Of a stretch of DNA of 64,000 bases, positions 55,601 through 64,000 are shown piece by piece. Both the position numbers and the translations under genes were made by a program. Below the pieces are notes generated by a model. That model ran no database searches. It was not told the DNA's origin and was given only the letters and a program-made list of their open reading frames with translations. This stretch comes from Mastigias papua (taxonomy: Eukaryota > Cnidaria > Scyphozoa > Rhizostomeae > Mastigiidae): positions 15,843,858 to 15,907,857 of the forward strand of contig OZ025274.1 of assembly GCA_964019165.1 (NCBI GenBank), given 5' to 3'. Positions within the stretch are counted from its first letter, which is position 1. Each line of letters begins with the position of its first letter.

Positions 55601-57946
55601 ATCTTTGATCCTTTAGGGATAGGAAGCCCAGTGACTATCTCAGCAAAGATCATTTATCATGAAGTATGCCTCAAAAGGTTAGGCTGGGACACACAGATAC
55701 CATCAGATCAAGCAAGGCTATGGGATTCATGGGTCAGAAGCATTAAACGACACCCAAAACTACAGCACAATCGTTGTGTCATCAAGCACCTAGATGAGCC
55801 TATACTTGATATCAAGCTACACGGTTTTGCCGATGGAAGTTTCAAGGCCTGTGCAGCAGTTATTTACGTTCAGATTACACAAACTAGTGAAAGTTATGTC
55901 CAACTGCTAACAGCTAAATCAAGAGTATCAAAACCAGGACTGACAGTCCCACGATTGGAGCTTGTAGCAGCCCAAATGCTTGTAAAAATGTTGAAGCAAG
56001 TTCAGTTAGCATTGGAAGGAACAACTTTTTCAGAGATACATGGTTGGAGTGACAGCAAAACTGTGTTGTGTTGGTTAAAGAATAAAAGCGAATGGAAACA
56101 GTTTGTACGTTTAAGAGTCGATCAAATCCTCCAAGAATCTAATATTAAGTGGCACTATGTCAACACCAAAGACAATCCAGCTGATATAGCATCAAGGGGA
56201 ATGCATATTCATCAACTTGCCTCAAATGAGCTCTGGTGGAGAGGACCACCATGGCTTAATGATCAACGAGACTGGCCATCACTGCCTGAACTAAAGTCAA
56301 CTGAGGAAAGTGAAGCAGAAAAGCGAAACATAAGTGCGACAGCAGTAATAGCAGAGAAATCACCACAAGGACTAGAAGCAATTATTGATCTTCAACGTTA
56401 CAATAGCCAGCACAAAGTCATTAGGATAACAGCTTGGGTTTACCGTTTTGTCAACAATGCAAGAATAAAAGATAGAGTAGTTAGCAAAACTCTCAGCATA
56501 GAAGAAACAAGATCAGCAGAAGTCAACTGGATACAACAAATACAAGGTAAGACTAAATCTTGTGAAAACTTCCAGCAGCTGCAAAACCAGTTGAATTTGA
56601 AAGTTGAAGATGGCATTCTTAAATGTCATGGTCGTCTAGAGCATGCAGAAATTGAATCAAAGCCTATTCTACTGCCACGTGATCATTTGTTCACTACATT
56701 AGTAATTAAAGATGCACATCGTAAAGTTTTGCACTTAGGGGTATCTACGACTTTAGCAGAGGTACGTCAAAAGTACTGGGTACCTAAAGGACGTCAAGTT
56801 GTAAAAAAGATACTTAAGAACTGTCAACGTTGTAAAATTCTTTCTGCTAAGCCATTACCGTCAGCCGCCACATCTGCATTACCAGAGTGTAGAGTTAAAT
56901 CAGGACATGCGTTTGAAACAATTGGGGTAGACTTCGCTGGTCCTTTTTACTGCTCAAATGGGAGGAAGACAATTAAGGCCTATATAACCTTATTCACATG
57001 TGCCACCTCTAGAGCTGTTCATATAGAGGCAGCTACAGATATGTCAGTGAATACGTTCAAGCAGAGTTTAAGGTCATTCATTACCAGGCGTGGTATGCCA
57101 TCAAGAATAATATCTGACAACGCCCAAACTTTTAAGTCGGCTGCCAAGTGGTTAAAGGAACTTAAAAACAGCGAGGAAGTAAACAATTTCCTAGAGTCTA
57201 AAGGCATCAATTGGCAGTTTAATGTCGCAAGAGCACCGTGGTGGGGAGGATTTTTTGAACGCCTTATTGGCCTTGTCAAGTCATGTTTAATGAAAATCCT
57301 AGGTCGTGCAAAGATATCTTTCAAAGAATTCAAAGAGTGCCTGTTAGATGTAGAAGCTACACTGAACAATCGCCCTCTAACCTACTTGGACGAAGAATTT
57401 GGACCTGAAGCACTAACTCCCAATCATCTGATACATGGACGTCGTATACCAACATTAGCATGGGAGGAACCTGAGAGTGATAATGAGATTGATGCAACTC
57501 GAAGGTGGAAGCACTTACAAAAACAGCTACAGCATTTTTGGAAACGTTGGAATCGCGAGTATGTTTCAAGCCTTCGTGAACATCATCGTTTGAACTCACG
57601 GACAACCAAGAATTCACTAAAACCTGGAGCAATTGTTCTTATTCAACAAGAAGGAGTGTCAAAAAGTAGATGGAAATTGGGACGCGTTGATCGATTAATT
57701 GAAGGAAAAGATGGTATAATTAGAGGAGCAGTGCTGAAGGTAGTATCAAATGATCGAATATATACAGTCGAGCGCCCAATTCAAAGATTGTGTCTATTAG
57801 AACTTTATGCAGAGGAGTCAAATGTGAAAGGAACTATTCCTGATCAGACAGAAGCACTACGTCGAAGTACACGAGATGCAGCAGCTGTTGCAAACGTAAA
57901 AATCAAGAACATTAGGGACATATCAGAAAATCAGGACTTCGTCTGA
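52634..57946 (+). CDS. Bel/Pao gag-pol polyprotein
   Basis: One open frame of 1770 codons. Domains: N-terminal coiled coil (about 40-120); DUF1759 gag-like region (about 168-310); three cysteine-rich knuckles (about 383-453; CVYCNDTGHCSADC, CYNCTGTKHLSKDC, CAHCNERHHTSIC); aspartic protease with catalytic DSG at 486-488; reverse transcriptase (about 760-960) with the YCDD catalytic box at 896-899; RNase H with a GFADGS start (D1067); integrase zinc region (about 1355-1400) and catalytic core with D1433, D1495 and E1542; then a C-terminal DUF5641-like domain. All catalytic acids looked for are present and no stop or frameshift is seen. No envelope-like frame follows. Confidence 0.96.
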   Translation: MIEGEERNETETTGAVGPDVHVGYAAEPTQQLNDDHLAEIWGIKSVGAKIKETQQKKEVTKLTLDMMNDSLKDVLRRKRKTELERTIARISDRIKALRECNAELESLMIQAGNPPQEVAALNYQNEVGLDVYLDMQSVVEEMLETCEPQKQEQKGSDVDTDKKPLDAKLIKLPITKYDGDPLRWLEFWEQFDIAVHSRKLENVIKFSYLREYLSGKAAAVIKGIPIKSENYKIAIERLKKEYGSDAKVRSAHIKAIRDIQSVQSISNLPKLRQFYEVVATNYASLESMGYKDHVLCLVEETIMKLPRIARYEITKEDREWTKWGFDKFLEKFWDYLRACEDIEPIQSIPAERDTGKRETPRFYSGKPKSESSTILSTTSHTRSCVYCNDTGHCSADCTKLKGSQERKAFLQHTHRCYNCTGTKHLSKDCRSTRNCAHCNERHHTSICLKKAKTLQKEPSLHITNGPVAYQTVQAKIGGILCRALLDSGSGQSYVSREHARKLDIRPCREESRVIGTVNGDMNVQCPIYELEVQGIGEWSKTEFKTQFARLNVSVLSTVPNVHPEIAKENYIHLHDIKFSDISVKEALPIHAILGVKDYAHIKMGNIRKGKDGDPIAEETALGWTLMGHLYESKEQKTNINLAIDKETTIQEDSRRLWDLDVLGIKDDEEMYAEFKDSIKQNEDGRYCVKLPWKQGSYFLPDNRTLAEQRVRSQLKRMSKQPELLKEYENIIRQQEEQGIIEPVPEKPDGDRIHYIPHHCVVREQAESTKVRIVYDASAKERKYARSLNDCLHIGPALQPLLYDILIRVRLHKSVLIGDIKKAFLQIEVVPEDRDALRFLWVESIKDEPPKIRELRFNRVIFGAGPSPFLLNATLQHHIKKYDTDPAFVKQVLKSLYCDDFVGVSNSTEELVELKIKLEQRLKEGKFEMHKWKSNDPSLREICATEEASMTKVLGIQWNTSTDNMSVNFSHVVENENSLTQRGLLRTTASIFDPLGIGSPVTISAKIIYHEVCLKRLGWDTQIPSDQARLWDSWVRSIKRHPKLQHNRCVIKHLDEPILDIKLHGFADGSFKACAAVIYVQITQTSESYVQLLTAKSRVSKPGLTVPRLELVAAQMLVKMLKQVQLALEGTTFSEIHGWSDSKTVLCWLKNKSEWKQFVRLRVDQILQESNIKWHYVNTKDNPADIASRGMHIHQLASNELWWRGPPWLNDQRDWPSLPELKSTEESEAEKRNISATAVIAEKSPQGLEAIIDLQRYNSQHKVIRITAWVYRFVNNARIKDRVVSKTLSIEETRSAEVNWIQQIQGKTKSCENFQQLQNQLNLKVEDGILKCHGRLEHAEIESKPILLPRDHLFTTLVIKDAHRKVLHLGVSTTLAEVRQKYWVPKGRQVVKKILKNCQRCKILSAKPLPSAATSALPECRVKSGHAFETIGVDFAGPFYCSNGRKTIKAYITLFTCATSRAVHIEAATDMSVNTFKQSLRSFITRRGMPSRIISDNAQTFKSAAKWLKELKNSEEVNNFLESKGINWQFNVARAPWWGGFFERLIGLVKSCLMKILGRAKISFKEFKECLLDVEATLNNRPLTYLDEEFGPEALTPNHLIHGRRIPTLAWEEPESDNEIDATRRWKHLQKQLQHFWKRWNREYVSSLREHHRLNSRTTKNSLKPGAIVLIQQEGVSKSRWKLGRVDRLIEGKDGIIRGAVLKVVSNDRIYTVERPIQRLCLLELYAEESNVKGTIPDQTEALRRSTRDAAAVANVKIKNIRDISENQDFV

Positions 57947-57959
57947 TTTGGGGGGAGAG
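57946..57959 (+). other. Polypurine tract
   Basis: TTTGGGGGGAGAG lies immediately before the 3' LTR, the expected position of the plus-strand primer for reverse transcription. Confidence 0.85.
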
Positions 57960-58161
57960 TGTGATGATTTTCAAATTAATGGACTATTTAATCCTTTATG
58001 ACAGATCGCTGTTAGAGCTTGTTGTGTTTTTAATCTTATATTCGCTTGTTTTGTTCTGTTGATTTAGTAAGAAAATACAGTCCTCTTGAAGGCAACTATG
58101 GCCTAATCTCTAAGCGAAATTTCTTATAATCAAAGCCGAATAGAATAGGAAATTTATCACA
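57960..58161 (+). repeat. 3' LTR
   Basis: 202 bp, identical to the 5' LTR by reading, followed by the CCAG target duplication at 58162-58165. Confidence 0.96.
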
Positions 58162-60030
58162 CCAGTACTGAACTTTCTTAACTGTTTGAGCAGTCGAATA
58201 CTATTTTCTTATAAAAGAATACGTGCAGTTTGAACCAAAAATAAACACTTAAAGAGTAAGAGATTTGTTGCTCGATTCTTATCTGCTGACCTCGTCGACT
58301 GCACGAGAAAGATACACGGTTTTTTATAAGAAACTGGCTTTTAAGAAACTAGTACTGGCGAACATATTAAGAAACTCTAGTGCTATGCTCCAGAAAAATT
58401 AAACAACTAGATGATAGACTATAGATGGTGAAGAATTTTGTCAGCAGTTGCTATAAGTCTTGATTTGTTTGAATTTGTGGAAAATATTGACTTTTCATTT
58501 TGATCCGCTTGGTTTTATTCGTAAGGATCAGTGTCTATATCAATCTAAAAATGCTTGACTTTTTCAAACAATAAGGCAATCTAAAATCCTGAAAATAAAG
58601 AAACTTTTTAAGAAACTTTTAGTGCGTGAATGCCAAAATTTTCATGACAAATTAAGACATTCTTAGTACTAGGCGCCGATTCAAGTTTCTTCAAAATACA
58701 ATGTGTACCAAAGCGTATAAGTCATAGAGGCCAACTGAGGGCTGCAGCCCCCAGAAGGAAGGGCAGACATCTATTTCATTCGGATAATTCCTTCAGAAGC
58801 AATATTTTTTCAATCCAGTGGTTATGGGATGCAGTTTGCAGCCCCCCCTAAATTTAAAGCCTCTCTACGCCCATGAATGTGCACATGACCACAAATGATT
58901 TTATGTTCCATGAAATTCTCGATTTTCCCTTTAAGTCTGAAACTCAAGAAACTATATATACCACAAAAAATTAACTTTACTCTTCTACTCTTTCTGTAAT
59001 ATGAAGAAATTATTTGAATGTTAGGACTGCAACATATTCGGAATTATCCCTACTTATACAAAAATGGCATTATTTATTTTAATAAAAAAGCTTTTGTCCA
59101 TATATCATGAAGAATTCCTCAAAAAAGTAAGCATGCAATATAACAAATCATCTTTGCTACCACACCCAAACATCTTAGATGTACTTAAGTGGATGATCCG
59201 ATTTCTAAGATACCCTCCCAAGTTCTGATTTCATGGTTTCATCCCTCGATGAATAAATTTAGCAAACTGCGCGGCCATCCTAAAAAACATTGTGCATTGC
59301 AGGTAAATACACGATGCTTGGGCTTCTCACTTCAATTTCAGGCATAGAACATTCTGAATGGTGATTGACGTCACAAACGTCTTCTATTGTTGAGACCCCC
59401 GCTGTCTCCTAGATTCGATTGAAAATTTCCCAATACGAAAGGATACGCTTGATGGTAATCAGAGTGATGAAAACAAAAAATCAGCTCGTTTTGTGATTTC
59501 CACAGAAAAAACTTGAAACAAAACAGATTTAATCATAAGTTTCAAATATAAGCATAAACTTTATTTTTAAAGGTAAATCATAACACAGCTAAAAACTACA
59601 CCATACAAGTTTAACATACAAGTATAGCAAGGAAAACATCCCTCCCTTCCTCCCTAATTTATGGGCCTGATTTCAAATACGCCAGAGATAGATTGCATTG
59701 TATGCATACATACTATAAGGGGGGATCCCTCCAATAACATTCACCATCCAAATATGACACGGGAAATTCCCCTAATTTGTTGTCGCTGGGTATTGTTATA
59801 CTACCTTTCAAACGGCCTATCTCCCAGCTGCAGTTAAGTATTCCTAACAAATGCGTATAGTCGTAATGCTCCATCTTACACTGAAAGGATTACAGGACAC
59901 CAACAACTTCTACTAGATGACTTCCACTTTTATCAATAGTTCGTGTGACCAAAGTAAACAAAATTACAAAGCCTGCTTAAAAATACCAACATAGACATAT
60001 CACATGTTTGTGGTTATAAATCTCAACTGT
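58162..60030. other. Intergenic region between retrotransposon and zinc-finger gene
   Basis: The first 240 bases continue the dispersed repeat interrupted by the retrotransposon (AAGAAACT-GTACTGG subrepeats near 58325-58375, and again near 58600-58665). The rest is AT-rich and holds the 3' UTR of the minus-strand gene on the right. No further gene is seen. Confidence 0.6.
59560..59565 (-). promoter_or_regulatory. Candidate poly(A) signal of the zinc-finger gene
   Basis: A minus-strand AATAAA about 466 bases after the stop codon of the zinc-finger gene. Other A-rich variants exist, so the assignment is tentative. Confidence 0.45.
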
Positions 60031-63000
60031 TCACTCAGCATCAAGTTCATCAATAACTTCATATTTGTCATCATTTCCAGGTAGGCCTGCTTTATCTCTA
60101 GGACTTCTTATCGATCTCTGCGGTGATCTTCCTATCCCGCGCATGCCCCTACCAACACCAACTTTAACTCCCCTGACACCACCTCTTCTTCCTCTTGGTG
60201 TTCTTGAAGTAGACAATGGCTGCTGACTTGGCTTCGTGGGTCTCTCAACAGGGGTGCGCTTTTTAATCTTAGGAAGTTCCTTCACTGGCGGCGGTGCAGC
60301 AACAGGTTTCTCTATTGGCTTTTCGACTGACTTTGCAACTGGCTTTACAACTGGCTTTGCAACTGGCTTTGTAGCCGATTTTGCAACCTGTTTTGTAACC
60401 GGCTTTGCGACTGGTTTTTCAACTGGCTCCTCCATTGGCTCATCGATCGGCTCTTCAGCCGTCTCTGCGATCAGTTCAGATTCTTGTGAAGTAGTATCAC
60501 CATCTCCATCTTCTGTTGGCTGTCGAATCGGAATGAATGATAAAATGAAGTTTCAACATGAGAAGAGGCGAGGTAAATTGAAAGCATCATAATGAACAGC
60601 AACACATTAATTGAAGGAAGATCGACAACAGCTTCTAAACCAATCTACTGCAGTGGAAACGAGTGAAGTAGACGTGTTGAGAAAAACATCCGAGTCGTTT
60701 CAAGCGAACTACTATATCGTAAAACAATTAAGGCTAATGCTAAAAATCAACGCTGTTATCAACTGTTGATGTCCAAAGCACAAAATTATCAATATCTCCA
60801 AAGTCTAATAAGACTCAAAGGTTCATCATAATTCGAGATCCTAGCAAAGATTTAAGATGACAATACAAGCATCATACCTCTGATGGTTCGTACAATTCTT
60901 CCTCCTTATTTTCTTCTAGGCCGACTTCCCCTTCCTCAGTATCCTGTATCAAATCATCTCCTAGCAGATGCTCATCTTCACCATTTAGTACATCTTCATC
61001 GTACTCGTCCTCTCCTCCCAAGGCATCAGCCTCTTCCAAGACACCTTCACCATCGTCTTCCTGAAGATCATCAGTGCTTCCATCTCCTTCCTGCTGCCCC
61101 CCAGCACTATCCTTTGACGGCCACGCATCAACCGGCTTTTCAATGCGAACCTAAAATAAATGCCAAGATAATTTTAGGATAAATTCAATCTGGCATCCTA
61201 CTTGCATCAAAGCTCAGTTCAAAATGATTTTGAATGATACTGGCAGAATAAAGAGAAAAATGCTTACAAAGTCAGGATCATCCCTCTTGATGTATTTCTT
61301 TTCAACCTCTTGCCGATTTTCACCTTCCTCTTCAAATGCCTCGTAAAGAATAACCTCTTGTTCATGCTGATCTAAAACGCTAGCAATTTCTTTGTTTCTT
61401 TGTACAATATCATCGTGATATCCATCATGCTCTTCCAAGTATCTCTGAAAGTGATCGAAAGATAAACACAATTGCTTCGCCTTGATGGTGAGCAAAGGAC
61501 CAATTTCTTCTACAATCTGACGACGATATTACCTGAATACATTTTAGTCGATTTCTAAACTTGACCACTGAGGTCTGGCTATGGCCAGTTTTGGCGAGAG
61601 TTCAAATTCGAACAAGAGCAAAGTCAATGGGAGCTGAGTTGAAGGGGAGAATTTTTCATTCATTGCCAGCTAACTCAATCTTTAGATTCAACACTGAATA
61701 ACAAAGCACAGTAAGGATGAAAAAACATTGGGCATCAAAGATTGCCATCATCAAATTTTCAATGTGGGTGGGATATCATCTCCAAAATAGGCGATGGCCA
61801 TCAAAGAACGTGAAAGCAAAAACATCCAGGGGCTAAATGATACAGATGTATCCCATGGTTATGTAAGAAGCATGCTATATCTCTGTAAGACTATCTCACT
61901 CAAAGAGGTAAGGCAAATAAAGTATGCTTACAAACCTGATAGGCCGAGATATGCTTCTCTGTTCTGATGTGATCAACTACACTTGTGCCGCTATGGAGGA
62001 ATTCATTGCAGAGACGACAGTCAAATCCAGACGCAGCCTTGATGAATTCACAGCCTGATATTCAAAAAAGGATTTTTTGTGATGATCTTAATTCAATGGC
62101 ATTCCTGAGACAAGAAATATGCTATATCAAACATATCAAAGTAAACATTGACTTGTATTTCATAACTAATATAATTAATTATGAACAGACTTAGATAACA
62201 AAATTTATGCCCAATATTGTTCGTTTTGGCATATGTTCCCTACTCTAACTTTTAACACTACTATTGAGCATCGTGTTAGGCATTTTGTATAAATAAATAA
62301 AAGTAAATAAAAGTAAATAAAAGTAAATAAAAGTAAATAAAAGTAAAACAAAGAAACAAAAAGAAACCAAAGCAACAATTGAAAAGCGCGAAGCTATGAG
62401 GAATATCGGAGAGAGAGAGAAAGTAAGCCATTACCAGGCTGGCTAAGATTAACCTTAGGTGTCATTAGCGGGTGATAAGTTGTGGGGTAGATAAGATCTT
62501 AGACTACAGAGCACAATTAACCTTGGATCGCCTTCAGTACAACAAGTAAGGTGCTATCTTTTCTGCGTATCTTTACTCAAGTGAAACAGTTAAGTTGATC
62601 AAAGCTGGCCGACATATATACGATTTCGTAGAACTAGTTTCAATAAAAAATGCAGTTGGATGCATTAATTACAATATAAGCTAGCGAGAGTATAAAAGTG
62701 ATTAAAATAGCCAAATCTGAATTCAGTGAGATAACCATCAAAAAATGTTTTGAAATACATTTAGTTCACTCAGAGTGGGATTTATCACTAATATATATAG
62801 TGAAGGGGAATCCAAAGATCTCATCATTGTGAACTTTCAACCGAAGATAATTGGACAAAAGCCAGGCCATCCATTCAATATAGATTAATATTCGTCACTT
62901 TGTTTCCTTCCTCAATAATATGACATCTGAATATTGTCTAATCCCGAACTTTGAATCAATCTGCTTCAGGGTTCACTTGCAACTAAACTCTTTTTTTGAT

Positions 63001-63732
63001 GAATCATTTACTGAAGTCATTTATAAATTCAATCGAATAAAATCATCCAATCAAAATCCCGTTCAATGCAAGAATGTAAGATATTGACGTTAGTTATAAC
63101 GACATTAATTGTTAAAGGGATGAAATCCAAAACTTTGTAAGAAGTAAACACCATAGGGAGGGTGGGGTGGGCAGGGGGTGTTGAATAAATATGACACTCA
63201 AAAACCATTCCTTTTATGTTTTAAGTATCATCATGATAAATAAATTTTTGCAATTTTTACAGATGAAATTGTACTGGCTGGGAGCAGCACTCTCAAATAT
63301 GAATAAAGGGAAAATGAAAAGCGAATGTTTAAGGTGGAAAATTTTCCAGAAAATGACTTGGCAAAAGCGAACACTACCAAAAAGGCAGAGAGCATCTATG
63401 TATGTAACACTAAACTTCTTGAAAGCATTTGGTGTTGAATATTGTCAGCCAATTAGAATTCTGCCAAAAAATAAAATCAACAAATAAAGCTCACCAAAAA
63501 GCTGTTTGTCTCCAGCAAAATCTTTGATTGACACAACGGATTCACAGACATGTCTTATCACAATAGACTCATTGAGCTTTATGGCTGATTTACGAGTATC
63601 CATTCTGTAAAACACATAATTTTCTGGGTGTTTTATCTTATAATCTTCTTCCTCTCTTTTCTTTGCATCCAGAAAGCCGATGGTTTGCCGCTTCAGAATG
63701 GACTTTGCACAAGGGTTCAATTCCAGCCAATT
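60031..63732 (-). CDS. Matrin/U1-type zinc finger protein, acidic and RG-rich (5' part outside window)
   Basis: Five exons traced: 63495-63732, 61936-62054, 61268-61444, 60878-61150, 60031-60519 (1296 nt, 431 codons plus TGA, phases consistent). Order in the visible part: a conserved-looking block ([20 protein letters not shown]), a single zinc finger with ligands C-x2-C-x12-H-x5-H ([20 protein letters not shown]...H), a Glu-rich helix, a strongly acidic stretch, a tetrapeptide Lys-Pro-Val repeat, and an Arg/Gly plus Arg-Ser-Pro tail ([19 protein letters not shown]). The C-x2-C-x12-H-x5-H spacing with a preceding GxEFIKxxxGFxCxLC context is that of matrin-3/U1-type fingers, known from nuclear RNA- and DNA-binding proteins such as ZNF318, ZNF638 and matrin-3. 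I cannot name an orthologue. Confidence 0.82.
60300..60440 (-). repeat. Coding tetrapeptide repeat KPVA in the zinc-finger gene
   Basis: About eleven consecutive 12-bp units encoding [24 protein letters not shown] and KPIE variants. It forms a basic, extended linker between the acidic region and the RG-rich tail. Confidence 0.92.
62055..63494. other. 1.4-kb intron of the zinc-finger gene
   Basis: AT-rich. It contains a (AAATAAAAGT)n array at 62291-62347 and a short (GA)n near 62410. The open frame on the plus strand near 63191-63487 has no domain or gene-like composition. Confidence 0.65.
62291..62347. repeat. 10-bp tandem repeat (AAATAAAAGT)n
   Basis: Five to six perfect units, directly readable. 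Confidence 0.95.
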
Positions 63733-64000
63733 CTATAATAAATAACATATTTAACAAAAGAATAACAAAAAGCAGGTCTTTGTTATTTAAGTCTCAAAGT
63801 TGATAAAATTCATTACATTGCATATACGTTTACATTCAGATTGAGCATGGCAATGAGATGCAGTAAAGTAGAAAAAATCTGGGACAGAAGAAGATTGGAC
63901 TTAAATGAAACTGCGCCTCTACACACAAGGAAATGCCAGAGGCAACAACAGAAACTAAACAGTAAACAAACAAACTGAGGATGGACCAAAACTCTATTAT
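63733..64000. other. Upstream intron of the zinc-finger gene, right edge
   Basis: The exon ending at 63732 is preceded on the minus strand by a normal acceptor (TTATAG). No further exon is readable up to the window end. Confidence 0.6.

Larger units (their letters stand above)
52399..58161 (+). mobile_element. Complete Bel/Pao-type LTR retrotransposon
   Basis: A 5763-bp element: two 202-bp LTRs with TG...CA ends that I read as identical base for base, a 4-bp target duplication CCAG (52395-52398 and 58162-58165), a primer-binding-site candidate, one long gag-pol frame and a purine tract before the 3' LTR. Domain order (gag-like DUF1759, zinc knuckles, protease, RT, RNase H, integrase, DUF5641-like end) is that of the Bel/Pao superfamily. 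Identical LTRs and an open frame mean a very recent insertion, possibly still polymorphic. It lies 1.1 kb upstream of, and divergent from, citron. Confidence 0.96.

Noticed and set aside
63191..63487. 98-codon plus-strand frame near the right edge
   Set aside because: It lies antisense in an intron of the zinc-finger gene, has no recognisable domain, and its composition is that of AT-rich intron sequence.

Overview
The window is animal nuclear DNA. It is AT-rich and intron-rich, with GT/AG introns throughout, a Pol III tRNA-Gly gene, an LTR retrotransposon, small inverted-repeat elements and many short tandem repeats. Its central gene is citron Rho-interacting kinase, a metazoan cytokinesis gene, so the source is an animal. 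The compact, AT-rich but strongly intron-conserving structure suggests an invertebrate, possibly a cnidarian or another early-branching lineage. I cannot place it further by eye.

Layout. (1) From the left edge to 14472, minus strand: a large scaffold gene whose 3' end lies outside the window. I traced 16 coding exons (1685 codons, all phases consistent): a long disordered N-terminus with LPPPP and SH3-type proline motifs, a SAM domain, two Ras-association-like domains and a coiled coil. One of its introns carries a tRNA-Gly(GCC) gene on the plus strand. (2) 16048-51273, minus strand: a complete citron kinase gene. I traced 44 coding exons summing to 2014 codons plus stop, close to vertebrate citron, with AGC kinase, long coiled coil, C1, PH, CNH and a basic tail. 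(3) 34223-40108, plus strand: an intronless 1961-residue coiled-coil gene nested antisense in a 7-kb citron intron. Its ends resemble the mammalian FAM186 family, and it carries a 31-residue repeat array and a 23-copy 57-bp array. (4) 52399-58161, plus strand: an apparently intact Bel/Pao LTR retrotransposon with two identical 202-bp LTRs, a 4-bp target duplication and one uninterrupted gag-pol frame, 1.1 kb upstream of the citron start codon. (5) 60031 to beyond the right edge, minus strand: the 3' part of a gene for an acidic, Lys-Pro-repeat, Arg-Gly-rich protein with a matrin/U1-type zinc finger.

The genes are not an operon or a pathway. Citron acts at the midbody in cytokinesis. The SAM/RA scaffold looks like a small-GTPase and actin adaptor. 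The nested gene may be germline or flagellar if the FAM186 relationship holds. The most unusual signals are the nested FAM186-like gene with its homogenised repeat array, the SAM-RA-RA-coiled-coil architecture, tandem repeats growing directly beside citron splice sites, and a young retrotransposon in front of the citron promoter.
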